NCBI RefSeq assembly: GCF_024169315.1
Contig: NZ_JALJWR010000001.1
Span: forward strand, 2,749,501 to 2,813,500
Source: Pseudomonas migulae
GTDB lineage: Bacteria > Pseudomonadota > Gammaproteobacteria > Pseudomonadales > Pseudomonadaceae
Direction: 5' to 3'
DNA: 64,000 nucleotides
Both the position numbers and the translations under genes were made by a program. Under the pieces are notes generated by a model. It saw nothing but the letters and a program-made list of their open reading frames with translations, was not told where the DNA came from and ran no database searches. Shown piece after piece: positions 1 to 9,400 of the stretch (position 1 is its first letter; the number at the start of each line of letters is the position of its first letter).

Positions 1-1
1 T

Positions 2-46
2 CGGGCGAATCTTGGGCGGATGGCCAAGCGATTGGGTATGAAGTGA
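2..46 (+). CDS. Possible C-terminal tail of an upstream gene
   Basis: The frame is open from the left window edge and reads RANLGRMAKRLGMK followed by TGA. A REP element starts just after, as often happens downstream of genes. Only 14 codons are visible, so neither reality nor function can be judged. It could equally be chance open sequence. Confidence 0.25.
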   Translation, partial: RANLGRMAKRLGMK

Positions 47-52
47 CGGCCC

Positions 53-147
53 CTTCGCGAGCAAGCCCGCTCCCACATTGGATCTTCAGCGAACACCCAA
101 TGTGTGTACGACAGAAATCCAGTGTGGGAGCGGGCTTGCTCGCGAAA
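53..147. repeat. REPIN (inverted REP pair)
   Basis: A REP core (TTCGCGAGCAAGCCCGCTCC, 53-72) is repeated in inverse orientation at 124-147. A second inner inverted match (cacattgg near 74, ccaatgtg near 107) extends the fold. This is the bipartite hairpin architecture of Pseudomonas REPINs. It fills the gap before the cheV-like gene. Confidence 0.85.
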
Positions 148-263
148 GCGTCCTACCATTCAACCGAATTTCTAAAGCCTGCCCCCAACAAGTCGATAAC
201 CCGGCATCGATAGCTTTTGGCGACTTTCCATTCGCCCATCACCTTTTTCCACAGAAGGTTTTT

Positions 264-1166
264 ATGTCCTCCACCAAAGCCCGCGCAGACTCACTTTCGC
301 TTCTGCTGTTTACCTTGCGCAGCGGCAAGCTGATGGCGATCAACCTGCTCAAAGTCAGTGAAATCATCCCCTGCCCGCCGCTGACCAAGCTGCCGGAGTC
401 GCACCCCCACGTCAAAGGCATCGCCACCCTGCGCGGTGCGTCGTTGTCGGTGATCGACCTCAGCCGCGCCATTGGCGAGCGGCCGCTGGAAGACCCGAAC
501 GGCGGCTGCCTGATCGTCACGGACGTCAGCCGCTCCAAGCAGGGCCTGCACGTTCAGGCCGTGAGCAAGATCGTCCATTGCCTGACCACCGACATCCGTC
601 CGCCGCCCTTCGGCTCTGGCGGCGTGCGGTCGTACATCACCGGTGTCACCTCGGTCGATGGCACGCTGGTGCAGGTGCTGGACATCGAAAAAGTCATCCA
701 CGGCATCGCCCCGGCGCAGATCGAAATGGCGCCGACCGAACTGAGCATGGAAGACGCCGAAGTGCTGGGCAATGCGCGCATCCTGGTGGTCGACGACAGC
801 CAGGTCGCCTTGCAGCAGTCGGTGCACACCCTGCGCAACCTCGGCCTGCAATGCCACACCGCGCGCAGCGCCAAGGAAGCTATCGACTGCCTGCTGGACC
901 TGCAAGGTACAGCCCAGCAAATCAACCTGATCGTCTCGGACATCGAAATGTCGGAGATGGACGGCTACGCCTTCACCCGCACGCTGCGTGAAACTCCGGA
1001 TTTCTCGCACCTGTATGTGCTGCTGCACACCTCGCTGGACAGTGCGATGAACAGCGAAAAGGCACGTCTTGCCGGCGCCAACGCGGTGTTGACCAAGTTC
1101 TCCTCGCCGGAGCTGACCAAGTGCCTGATCGAGGCGGCCAAGGCGGTCGCCGAACAAGGTCATTGA
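264..1166 (+). CDS. cheV: CheV-type chemotaxis coupling protein (CheW domain + receiver)
   Basis: A 300-residue cytoplasmic protein with an N-terminal CheW-like scaffold domain (about residues 10-160) and a C-terminal response-regulator receiver domain (about 170-300). The receiver shows the acidic pair in ILVVDDSQ, the phospho-acceptor Asp226 in SDIEMSEMDG, and the conserved Lys in LTKFSS. CheV proteins couple chemoreceptors to CheA, and phosphorylation tunes that coupling. The ATG at 264 was chosen because AGAAGG lies 6-7 bases upstream and the CheW homology begins just after it; the frame is open further upstream but runs through REP sequence. Pseudomonads carry several CheV paralogs, and I cannot say which this is. 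Confidence 0.93.
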   Translation: MSSTKARADSLSLLLFTLRSGKLMAINLLKVSEIIPCPPLTKLPESHPHVKGIATLRGASLSVIDLSRAIGERPLEDPNGGCLIVTDVSRSKQGLHVQAVSKIVHCLTTDIRPPPFGSGGVRSYITGVTSVDGTLVQVLDIEKVIHGIAPAQIEMAPTELSMEDAEVLGNARILVVDDSQVALQQSVHTLRNLGLQCHTARSAKEAIDCLLDLQGTAQQINLIVSDIEMSEMDGYAFTRTLRETPDFSHLYVLLHTSLDSAMNSEKARLAGANAVLTKFSSPELTKCLIEAAKAVAEQGH

Positions 1167-1192
1167 GTGTGGCCGAGGCCTTTTGTTTTTTG

Positions 1193-1651
1193 ATGCGACG
1201 CAACCTGGCTGAGGTTGCGCCAGCCATCACCTGGCCTCAGGGCATTGTCCTCAGCGAATATCGCCCCGAACTGGCAGAAGCGGTTCATCGGTTGATGGCG
1301 CTGGGTTACCTGGAAGGTGGCGGCCGCGTGCCGGCGCTGGAAACCTGGCAACAGCGGTTCGAGACCGATCCCGAGTACGATCCTTCCCTGTGCTTCATCG
1401 CGCTGGATGCCGACGGTATCGTTGGCGTGTGCCAGTGCTGGACCAGCGCCTACATCAAGAGTCTGGTGGTACACCCGCGCGCTCAGGGTCAGGGATTGGG
1501 TCGGGCATTGCTGTTGAATGCATTCAACGTGTTTCAGCAACGTCGCGAAGGGTTTGTGGATTTGAAGGTGCTGGAAGACAACGTTCGGGCGCAGCGGTTG
1601 TATGAAAGTGCCGGGATGTATGTGGTCCGCAGGGAGCCGGTTCCGGCCTGA
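1193..1651 (+). CDS. GNAT family N-acetyltransferase
   Basis: About 152 residues. The acetyl-CoA binding signature of GNAT enzymes is visible as VHPRAQGQGLGRALL, followed by an LYESAGM segment typical of the C-terminal half of the fold. The substrate cannot be inferred. The gene follows cheV directly. The ATG at 1193 has only a distant GAGG. A GTG at 1169, two bases after the cheV stop with AAGG about 9 bases upstream, is a serious alternative start and would suggest translational coupling to cheV. Confidence 0.85.
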   Translation: MRRNLAEVAPAITWPQGIVLSEYRPELAEAVHRLMALGYLEGGGRVPALETWQQRFETDPEYDPSLCFIALDADGIVGVCQCWTSAYIKSLVVHPRAQGQGLGRALLLNAFNVFQQRREGFVDLKVLEDNVRAQRLYESAGMYVVRREPVPA

Positions 1652-1660
1652 CACACCGCC

Positions 1661-1752
1661 ATCGCGGGCAAGCCCGCTCCCACAGGGTTTGTGTCGTATC
1701 ATTTTTCGCGAACGACACAAAACCTGTAGGAGCGAGGCTTGCCCGCGAAGAG
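1661..1752. repeat. REPIN (inverted REP pair)
   Basis: ATCGCGGGCAAGCCCGCTCC at 1661 is inverted at about 1724-1750, and the inner sequence contains a further inverted pair (TTGTGTCGT / ACGACACAA). It starts 9 bases after the GNAT stop codon. Confidence 0.85.
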
Positions 1753-1818
1753 GCCGACACATTCAACCCAATACCATCAGGCATACTCGGCCCACACATG
1801 CCCAAGGATGCCTGACCA

Positions 1819-2145
1819 ATGAAAGCCACCACCCTCACCTTCCTCTGCCTCACCGCCCTCGCCTCCCAAGCCCAAGCCTCCACCCCTGAAGCCTGGGCCG
1901 CCTTCGACAAAGCCATGCTCGCCAGCTGCATCAAGGCCAGCGGTCTGGCAGACGCCTTCCCCGTCGGCAAAGCCGCACAGTTCGATGACCGTGTCGACTA
2001 CACCGCCGTGCTCCTGCAAGGCCGCTACCCGCAAAAACACATGAAAGGCCAGCAAGGCACCGAGCTGTGCCTCTACAACAAGAAAAGCAAAACCGCCTAC
2101 GTGACCGAATGGGACTCCATCCGCCTACCTGCAAAATCCAAGTGA
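1819..2145 (+). CDS. Small exported protein of unknown function
   Basis: 108 residues. The first 20 residues form a typical Sec signal peptide with a probable AQA-S cleavage site. The mature part is about 88 residues, with two cysteines (SCIKAS, ELCLYN) that could form a disulfide. AAGGA lies about 10 bases before the ATG. I recognise no domain. The protein is probably periplasmic. Confidence 0.72.
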   Translation: MKATTLTFLCLTALASQAQASTPEAWAAFDKAMLASCIKASGLADAFPVGKAAQFDDRVDYTAVLLQGRYPQKHMKGQQGTELCLYNKKSKTAYVTEWDSIRLPAKSK

Positions 2146-2228
2146 ATGGCGCATAACTTGCTTCGAGGCAGACCTTCGCGGTGACATTCTGTCGCCGTTT
2201 CGGGCCCTCATAGGCGACTGACCCTTCG

Positions 2229-2978
2229 ATGAATACGACGTTTTCCTGCGTAGGTTGTGGCAAATGCTGCAATGACCATCACGTGCCCCTGACCCTGACA
2301 GAAGCCCGGATGTGGGCGGCCGACGGCGGTCAGGTGATCGTGCTGGTGGAAGGTTTCCTGGGCAATGGCCTGGGTCTGCCGGTGCGGCAACGCGAACATG
2401 CCGAACGCCGTTCGGTGGTGGTTCAAAGCGGCGCCACCGAAGCGTACGTGGCAATCACGTTTGCGGCCTACAACGTCGGTCCCTGCCGGAATCTTGACGA
2501 AGATAACCTCTGCCGCATCTACGAACGCCGGCCGCTGGTGTGCCGTATCTATCCGATGGAAATCAATCCGCACATTCCCCTCAACACTTCGATCAAGGAA
2601 TGCCCACCCGAATCGTGGGAGCAAGGACCGGATCTGATCGTCGGCGGTGAACTGGTCGATCAGGAACTTGCAGGACTTATCCAGCGCTCCCGTCAGGCGG
2701 ATCGCGATGACATCCGCACCAAGGATGCGATTTGCGCATTACTGGGCATTCGGACTACAGCGCTCAAGGGCGATGGATTCACCGCGTACCTGCCGGACAT
2801 GAGCGCATTTGCCACGGTTATCGATCAGGTGGCGCAACAGCCGTCGACGGGGTCGGGCAGTGACTGGCAGTTCCACGTGTCCGGCGACGACATCGCCGGG
2901 CAAGTCCTGGCCGCCGGCGCGCAAGTGACCACCGAGACACCCGTCAACTACGCATTCATTTCGTTGCGCGCGGCTTAA
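2229..2978 (+). CDS. YkgJ-type cysteine-cluster protein
   Basis: 249 residues. The N-terminus carries CVGCGKCC (residues 7-14), and further cysteines follow at GPCRN, NLCRIYERRP, VCRIYPM and KECPP. This is the cysteine pattern of the YkgJ/UPF0153 family, thought to bind zinc or an iron-sulfur cluster. The roughly 90 C-terminal residues beyond the cluster are not recognised. The stop codon overlaps that of the convergent chemoreceptor gene by 4 bases, so no terminator separates the two. Confidence 0.85.
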   Translation: MNTTFSCVGCGKCCNDHHVPLTLTEARMWAADGGQVIVLVEGFLGNGLGLPVRQREHAERRSVVVQSGATEAYVAITFAAYNVGPCRNLDEDNLCRIYERRPLVCRIYPMEINPHIPLNTSIKECPPESWEQGPDLIVGGELVDQELAGLIQRSRQADRDDIRTKDAICALLGIRTTALKGDGFTAYLPDMSAFATVIDQVAQQPSTGSGSDWQFHVSGDDIAGQVLAAGAQVTTETPVNYAFISLRAA

Positions 2979-4558
2979 CGGCGTTCTCGCCAAAACTCCT
3001 GCGCCAACTGCCGCAAATCCCCCGCCAGTTCCGCCACGTCTTCGGAGTTGGCCTGGCTTTGCCGGCCTTCGCTCACCGTGACTTCGCAGGCAGCGCGAAT
3101 GCTGCTGATGTTGCGGTTGATGTCTTCGCTGACGGTGCTCTGCTCTTCCACCGCCGAGGCGATTTGCAGGCTCATTTGCGTGATTTGATTGACCCGCCGA
3201 CTGATCGCGTCCAGCGCATCGGCGGCGCGCCGGGCCTGGTCGACGCTGCTTTCCACCTGCTCACTGCTTTGCTGCATCACCACCACCGCATCCCGCGTGC
3301 CGTTCTGAAGGGTGCTGATCATGCGCTGAATCTCGTTGGTCGATTGCTGGGTGCGCTGCGCCAGTCCTCGCACTTCGTCGGCCACCACCGCAAAACCGCG
3401 CCCGGCATCCCCGGCGCGTGCGGCCTCGATGGCCGCGTTGAGGGCCAGCAGATTGGTTTGCTCGGCGATGCTGCGGATCACTTCCAGTACTCCGGTGATC
3501 TCGCTGCTGTGCCCTTCCAGCTGATGAATCACCTCGGTGGCGTGCGCCAGTTCCTCGGCCAGACGCAAGACTGCGTGGCGACTCTCGCTCACCAGCTGAT
3601 GACCTTCGCGGGTTTCCCTGCCGGCCAGATCAGCCGCCTGCGAGGCTTGCTGCGCATGGCTGGCCACCTGAGCGACGCTGGCGGACATCTGATGAATCGC
3701 CGCCGCCACCTGATCGGTTTCAGCCTGCTGGGACAGCGTGCTGCTGTGGCTGCTTTGCAAGTGTTCGACCAGTTCCGCCGCGTGCCCGGCCAGGCGCTGC
3801 GAGGCATCGCCGATGCGCCCCACCACCGCGCCGATCCGCGCTTCGAGCATCTGAAAAGCAAACTCGATCTGACCGAACTGATCCCGGCGGCCGGTGTAAA
3901 TGCCCTGGCTCAGCGGATTATCGGCAATCTGCCGGGCGCGTTCGGTCAATGCCGTCAGCGGACGCAACATCAGCCCGGTTCCGACGGCCGCCAAACCGCT
4001 GCCGATGACAAACGCCAACATCCCGAACACGGCCGATGACGGGTTGAGCCACGCCTCGATGCCCACCACACAGGCCAGCGTCACACTGAACAGCGCCGTC
4101 ACTTTGAGACCCGGTGCGAGCACAGGCAGGCGTTGCAACAGCGGCACCCGACTGTCGCGAAGATTTGCGTAGGCTTTTTCCGCGGCTTCGATCTGTCGCG
4201 CCGAGGGCCGGGTCCGGACCGACTGATATTCCACCGCCTGACCGTTCTGCGTCACCGGTGTGGCGTACGCGCTCACCCAATAGTGATCGCCATTCTTGCA
4301 GCGATTCTTCACCAGCCCCATCCATGAACGGCCACTTTTGAGGGTCTGCCACATATGCGCGAAAGCCGCTGCCGGCATGTCCGGGTGACGCAGCAGGTTG
4401 TGCTTCGAGCCCAGCAATTCCTCACGGCTGTAGCCGCTGATCTTGATGAAGTCGGCGTTGGCGTAGGTGATCGCGCTGGTCAGATCAGTGGTCGAGAGGA
4501 TGTTTGCATCAGCCGCAACGTCGACATTACGGCCGGTCACCGGGAGGTTGATCTTCAT
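2975..4558 (-). CDS. aer: Aer-like methyl-accepting chemotaxis protein with PAS domain
   Basis: 527 residues. Order: an N-terminal PAS domain (about 10-115, with YANADFIKISGYSREEL and a RTRPS exit), a linker, a hydrophobic segment (about 155-200) anchoring the protein in the inner membrane, a HAMP-like region, and a methyl-accepting signalling domain. The hairpin tip shows EQTNLLALNAAIEAARAG. There is no periplasmic ligand domain, as in Aer redox/aerotaxis receptors where the PAS binds FAD. Aer is the closest architecture I know; cofactor binding cannot be seen from sequence alone. No flagellar or che operon adjoins it. Confidence 0.88.
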   Translation of the reverse strand: MKINLPVTGRNVDVAADANILSTTDLTSAITYANADFIKISGYSREELLGSKHNLLRHPDMPAAAFAHMWQTLKSGRSWMGLVKNRCKNGDHYWVSAYATPVTQNGQAVEYQSVRTRPSARQIEAAEKAYANLRDSRVPLLQRLPVLAPGLKVTALFSVTLACVVGIEAWLNPSSAVFGMLAFVIGSGLAAVGTGLMLRPLTALTERARQIADNPLSQGIYTGRRDQFGQIEFAFQMLEARIGAVVGRIGDASQRLAGHAAELVEHLQSSHSSTLSQQAETDQVAAAIHQMSASVAQVASHAQQASQAADLAGRETREGHQLVSESRHAVLRLAEELAHATEVIHQLEGHSSEITGVLEVIRSIAEQTNLLALNAAIEAARAGDAGRGFAVVADEVRGLAQRTQQSTNEIQRMISTLQNGTRDAVVVMQQSSEQVESSVDQARRAADALDAISRRVNQITQMSLQIASAVEEQSTVSEDINRNISSIRAACEVTVSEGRQSQANSEDVAELAGDLRQLAQEFWRERR

Positions 4559-4710
4559 GGAAAGCGCGCTCGTTGTAGGGAAAGAGTCGGCAGGGCAGCT
4601 GACTCTAAGCGCACTGATTCCACAAACGTTGATCTGGCTCAGGATATGAGCACTTAGCCATCACCGCGATTGAAAACCGCGGCGGATGGCCAATGGCGGG
4701 GGGTGGAAAC

Positions 4711-4968
4711 TCAGCGCTTGCCCATCGAACGACGAGTGCCGGGAGGCGCTGCGCCGGGGGTCTTGGTGTGGCCGTTCTTGGCGCCGTTCTTGTACCACGG
4801 CTGGCTGGCGTTTTTTGCGGCGGCCAGTTCACCCGGTTTGAACGGGAACTTGAACGCCGGGATCGCGGCTTTGGTTTCGCTGTCTGCGCTGGAGTCGACG
4901 CTGTCTGGCAGGTCTGCCTGGTCGTCGCTCAAGGCGTCGGCAACCGGCGGTTGTGTCGGGGAAGTCAT
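4711..4968 (-). CDS. Small hypothetical protein
   Basis: 85 residues, rich in Ala, Pro, Lys and Asp, with an acidic N-terminal half and a basic C-terminus (GTRRSMGKR). GGAG sits 5-6 bases before the ATG. No signal peptide, membrane segment or recognised domain. It looks partly disordered. It is supported by its start site and by the absence of any competing gene, not by homology. Confidence 0.6.
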   Translation of the reverse strand: MTSPTQPPVADALSDDQADLPDSVDSSADSETKAAIPAFKFPFKPGELAAAKNASQPWYKNGAKNGHTKTPGAAPPGTRRSMGKR

Positions 4969-5099
4969 GAAAGCTCCGGGTGATGCAATAGAGTCGGGCC
5001 CGGTCAGCGAGCCGCGAAAGGCGGCAGTATACCTGTGTCGGGGGCGGCAGGCTTCACGCGGTGAGTGAGTCTGTCGGGTTTTGTAGTGGCAAGTATGCC

Positions 5100-5180
5100 G
5101 CCATCGCCAGCAAGCCGGCTCCTACACAGGATTGGCGTTCAGCACGACCTATTGTAGGAGCCGGCTTGCTGGCGATGAGG
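5100..5180. repeat. REPIN of a second REP subtype
   Basis: CCATCGCCAGCAAGCCGGCT at 5101 is inverted at about 5153-5176 (TGTAGGAGCCGGCTTGCTGG). It differs from the GTGGGAGCGGG subtype seen elsewhere. It lies in the 347-base gap 4969-5315 upstream of the efflux operon. Apart from the candidate operator below, I see nothing else in that gap. Confidence 0.85.
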
Positions 5181-5204
5181 CCAGAACAGACAAAACCAAC
5201 TCCA

Positions 5205-5224
5205 AACTGACAGCGCCGTCAGTT
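5205..5224. promoter_or_regulatory. Candidate response-regulator operator before the efflux operon
   Basis: A perfect 7-base inverted repeat, AACTGAC-N6-GTCAGTT, lies about 90 bases before the adaptor start. Short TGAC-type palindromes are common targets of OmpR/CopR-type regulators, and such a regulator is the third gene of the operon. The link is inferred. Confidence 0.35.
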
Positions 5225-5315
5225 AGCAGTCACCTTCCTGACCGGCGAACAGGTTTATAAAGGGAGGTATAACCCTGACCAGACTCCGTCCACCCAGCCC
5301 CGGCGCCCCACTCGC

Positions 5316-6476
5316 ATGCGAATTCAGAAAAAACCCGCCTTGATCGCCGCCCTTCTGATTGTCCTGGCAGCGCTGGGCGTGTGGTACGCCACCAAACCCG
5401 TGACGGCCAAACTGGCCGCGCCCACGGCGATTCCGGTTCGGGTGGTGAACGTCGCCGAAAAAGATGTCCCGCGCTACGTCAGCGGCATCGGCTCGGTGCT
5501 GTCGCTGCACAGCGTGGTGGTGCGCCCGCAGATCGACGGCATCCTCACCAAAATACTGGTCAAGGAAGGTCAACTGGTCAGCAAAGGTGACTTGCTTGCC
5601 ACCATCGATGACCGCTCGATCCGCGCCAGTCTCGACCAGGCCCGCGCACAACTGGGCGAAAGCCAGGCGCAGCTGCAAGTGGCGCTGGTCAATCTCAAGC
5701 GCTACAAACTGCTGAGCGTCGACGACGGCGTCTCCAAGCAGACCTATGACCAGCAACAAGCGCTGGTCAACCAGCTCAAGGCCACCGCCCAGGGCAATCA
5801 GGCGTCGATTGATGCCGCTCAAGTGCAGCTTTCCTACACACAGATTCGCTCCCCGGTCAGCGGGCGCGTCGGTATTCGCACGGTGGACGAAGGCAACTTC
5901 CTGCGCATGACCGACACCCAGGGCTTGTTCACGGTGACCCAAATCGACCCGATCGCCGTGGAGTTTTCCCTGCCACAGCAAATGCTGCCGACCCTGCAAG
6001 GCCTGATCAACGATCCGGAGCACGCGCAGGTGAAGGCCTACATTGGCGCCGACACCGACGGCGAAACCGGCAACCTGCTGGGCGAGGGTCACCTGACCCT
6101 GATCGACAACCAGATCAACGCCAACACCGGGACCATCCGCGCCAAGGCCGAATTCAACAACCCCGGGCAGAAACTCTGGCCGGGCCTGCTGGTGACGGTA
6201 AAGATTCAGACAGCCTTGGATAAAGATGCGTTGGTGGTGCCGCCCACGGTCGTTCAACGCGGGCTCGATCAACACTTCGTGTACCGGGTCAAGGGCGACA
6301 AGGTTGAAACCGTTCAGGTGCAGATGGTTCATCAGGGCAGCGGCCAGGACATCATCAAAGGCGTGAAACCGGGCGACGTGCTGGTCAGTGACGGCCAGTC
6401 AAGGCTCAAGCCCGGCTCGACCGTGCAGGTACTGACCGAGCCACCGCAAGTGGTGCAATCGGAGTCGAAGCCATGA
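5316..6476 (+). CDS. RND efflux periplasmic adaptor (membrane fusion protein)
   Basis: 386 residues, with an N-terminal membrane anchor (about 8-25) and the classic adaptor order: barrel-sandwich lipoyl half (VVVRPQIDGILTKILVKEGQ), alpha-hairpin (SLDQARAQLGESQAQLQ), second lipoyl half (IRSPVSGRVGIRTVDEG), beta-barrel and membrane-proximal domain. It links the inner-membrane pump to an outer-membrane channel. The stop overlaps the pump start by 4 bases (ATGA), so the two are co-translated. It resembles MdtA/MuxA adaptors. The start has a weak ribosome site but immediately precedes the membrane anchor. Confidence 0.92.
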   Translation: MRIQKKPALIAALLIVLAALGVWYATKPVTAKLAAPTAIPVRVVNVAEKDVPRYVSGIGSVLSLHSVVVRPQIDGILTKILVKEGQLVSKGDLLATIDDRSIRASLDQARAQLGESQAQLQVALVNLKRYKLLSVDDGVSKQTYDQQQALVNQLKATAQGNQASIDAAQVQLSYTQIRSPVSGRVGIRTVDEGNFLRMTDTQGLFTVTQIDPIAVEFSLPQQMLPTLQGLINDPEHAQVKAYIGADTDGETGNLLGEGHLTLIDNQINANTGTIRAKAEFNNPGQKLWPGLLVTVKIQTALDKDALVVPPTVVQRGLDQHFVYRVKGDKVETVQVQMVHQGSGQDIIKGVKPGDVLVSDGQSRLKPGSTVQVLTEPPQVVQSESKP

Positions 6477-9400
6477 AGGGCCACGGCTCGGTTTCGGCGT
6501 GGTGCATCGATCATCCGGTGGCGACGATCCTGCTGACGTTTGCCCTGGTGTTGCTCGGCGTCATCGCCTTCCCACGCCTGCCGATCGCGCCGCTGCCGGA
6601 AGCCGAATTCCCGACCATCCAGGTGGCCGCGCAACTCCCCGGCGCGAGCCCGGAAACCATGGCGTCGTCGGTGGCCACACCGCTTGAAGTGCAATTCAGC
6701 GCCATTCCCGGCGTGACTCAGATGACCTCAAGCAGTGCGTTGGGCTCGACCAACCTGACCCTGCAATTCACCCTCGACAAAAGCATCGACACGGCCGCGC
6801 AGGAAGTGCAGGCCGCGATCAACACCGCCGCCGGCAAACTGCCCAAGGACATGCCGAACCTGCCGACGTGGCGCAAGGTCAACCCGGCCGATAGCCCGGT
6901 GCTGATTCTCAGCATCAACTCAACCTTGATGCCCGGTCCCGAACTCAGCGATCTGGTGGAAACCCTGCTGTCCCGTCAGATCAGTCAGATCGACGGCGTA
7001 GGCCAGATCAACATCACCGGTCAGCAGCGTCCGGCCATTCGCGTTCAGGCTTCGGCGGACAAACTCGCGGCCATCGGCCTGACGCTGGCGGACATTCGTC
7101 TGGCGATTCAGCAGACCAGCCTCAACCTGGCCAAAGGTGCGTTGTACGGCGAATCGAGCATCTCCACGCTGTCCACCAACGATCAGCTGTTCCACCCGGA
7201 CGAATACAGCCAGCTCATCGTTTCCTACAAGGACGGTGCACCGGTTCACCTGAAAGATGTAGCGAAAGTCGTCAACGGTTCGGAAGATGCCTACGTGCAA
7301 GCCTGGGCCGGTGACAAGCCTGGGGTAAACCTGGTGATTTCCCGGCAACCGGGCGCCAATATTGTCGAAACCGTGGACCGCATCCAGGCTGCCCTGCCCG
7401 GCCTCGAAGCGATGCTGCCGGCCTCGGTGCAGGTCAAGGTGCTGGTCGACCGTACCCAGACCATCCGCGCCTCATTGCATGAAGTGGAAATCACTCTGCT
7501 GATCGCGATCATGCTGGTGGTGGCCGTCATGGCGCTGTTCCTGCGCCAATGGTCGGCGACGCTGATCGTGTCGGCGGTGCTGGGTGTTTCGCTGGTCGCC
7601 AGTTTCGCCCTGATGTACATCATGGGCTTCAGCCTGAACAATCTGACGCTGGTGGCGATCGTGGTGGCCGTGGGGTTTGTGGTCGACGATGCGATTGTGG
7701 TGGTGGAGAACATTCACCGTCACCTGGAAGCCGGCGACGGCATGCGCGAAGCGGCGATCAAGGGCGCCGGCGAAATTGGTTTCACCGTGGTCTCGATCAG
7801 TTTCTCACTTGTGGCGGCGTTCATCCCGTTGCTGTTCATGGGCGGCGTGGTCGGGCGGCTGTTCAAGGAGTTCGCCCTGACGGCCACGTCTACGATCCTG
7901 ATTTCAGTGGTGGTGTCGCTGACCCTGGCGCCGACGCTTGCAGCTTTGTTCATGCGAGCACCGGTGCATCACGCCCATAGCAAACCCACGTTCGGCGAAC
8001 GCTTGCTGGCAGGCTACGAAAAACTGCTGCGCCGCGCCCTCGCCCATCAGAAATTGATGATCGGCGTGTTCTGCCTGTCTTTGGGCCTGGCGATTGCCGG
8101 CTACATCTTTATCCCCAAAGGATTCTTTCCGGTCCAGGACACTGGGTTTGTCCTCGGCACTACCGAAGCGGCTGCCGACATTTCTTACGGCGACATGGTG
8201 AAAAAACACCTGGCGATGGCGGAAATCGTCGCGGCAGATCCGGCGGTCGCAGCGTTTTCCCACTCCGTCGGCGTTTCGGGCAGCAACCAGACCATCGCCA
8301 ACGGCCGCTTCTGGATCTCCCTGAAAAAACGCGGTGATCGCGACGTCTCGGCCAGCCAGTTCATCGACCGGATTCGCCCGAAACTGATGGCAGTGCCGGG
8401 CATCGTGCTCTATCTGCGCGCCGGTCAGGACATCAACCTCAGTTCCGGCCCGAGCCGCGCGCAGTACCAATATGTGCTCAAGAGCAACGACGGCGCGACC
8501 CTCAGCACCTGGACCCAGCGCCTGACGGAAAAATTGCGCGCCAACCCGGCGTTCCGCGACATTTCCAACGACCTGCAACTGGGCGGCAGCATCACGCACA
8601 TCAGCATCGACCGCAGCGCCGCAGCGCGTTTCGGCCTGACCGCCAGTGATGTCGACGAAGCGTTGTACGACGCGTTCGGTCAGCGGCAGATCAACGAATT
8701 CCAGACCCAGATCAACCAGTACAACGTGATTCTGGAACTGGACACCAAGCAACGGGGCAAGGCCGAAAGCCTCAACTATTTCTACCTGCGCTCGCCCCTG
8801 AGCGGAGAAATGGTGCCGCTGTCGGCGCTGGCGAAATTCGATGCGCCGACGGTGGGTCCATTGTCGATCGCCCACGACGGCATGTTCCCGGCCGCCAACC
8901 TGTCGTTCAACCTGGCACCCGGTGTGGCACTGGGCGACGCCGTCATCATGCTCAATCAGGCCAAGGCTGAAATCGGCATGCCGGCGGCCATGAGCGGTAA
9001 CTTCCAGGGCGCGGCCCAGGCGTTCCAGAGTTCGCTGGCCAGCCAGCCATGGCTGATTCTGGCGGCGTTGGTGGCGGTGTACATCATTCTTGGCGTGCTC
9101 TACGAGAGCTTCGTCCATCCGCTGACCATCATTTCGACCCTGCCCTCGGCGGGGCTCGGCGCAGTGATCATGCTGTGGATCTGCGGCCAGGACTTTTCGA
9201 TCATGGCGTTGATCGGGCTGGTGCTGCTGATCGGCATCGTGAAGAAAAACGGCATCCTGATGATCGACTTTGCGCTGGAAGCACAGCGCAAGGGTGGCCT
9301 GCCACCGGAAGAAGCGATCTACCAGGCCTGTATCACCCGGTTCCGGCCGATCATCATGACCACCCTCGCCGCCCTGCTCGGCGCACTGCCGCTGATGCTC

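Noticed and set aside
53..147. REP pairs as CRISPR repeats or IS ends
   Set aside because: They are isolated inverted pairs dispersed between genes, with REP cores, no regular spacing and no transposase gene.
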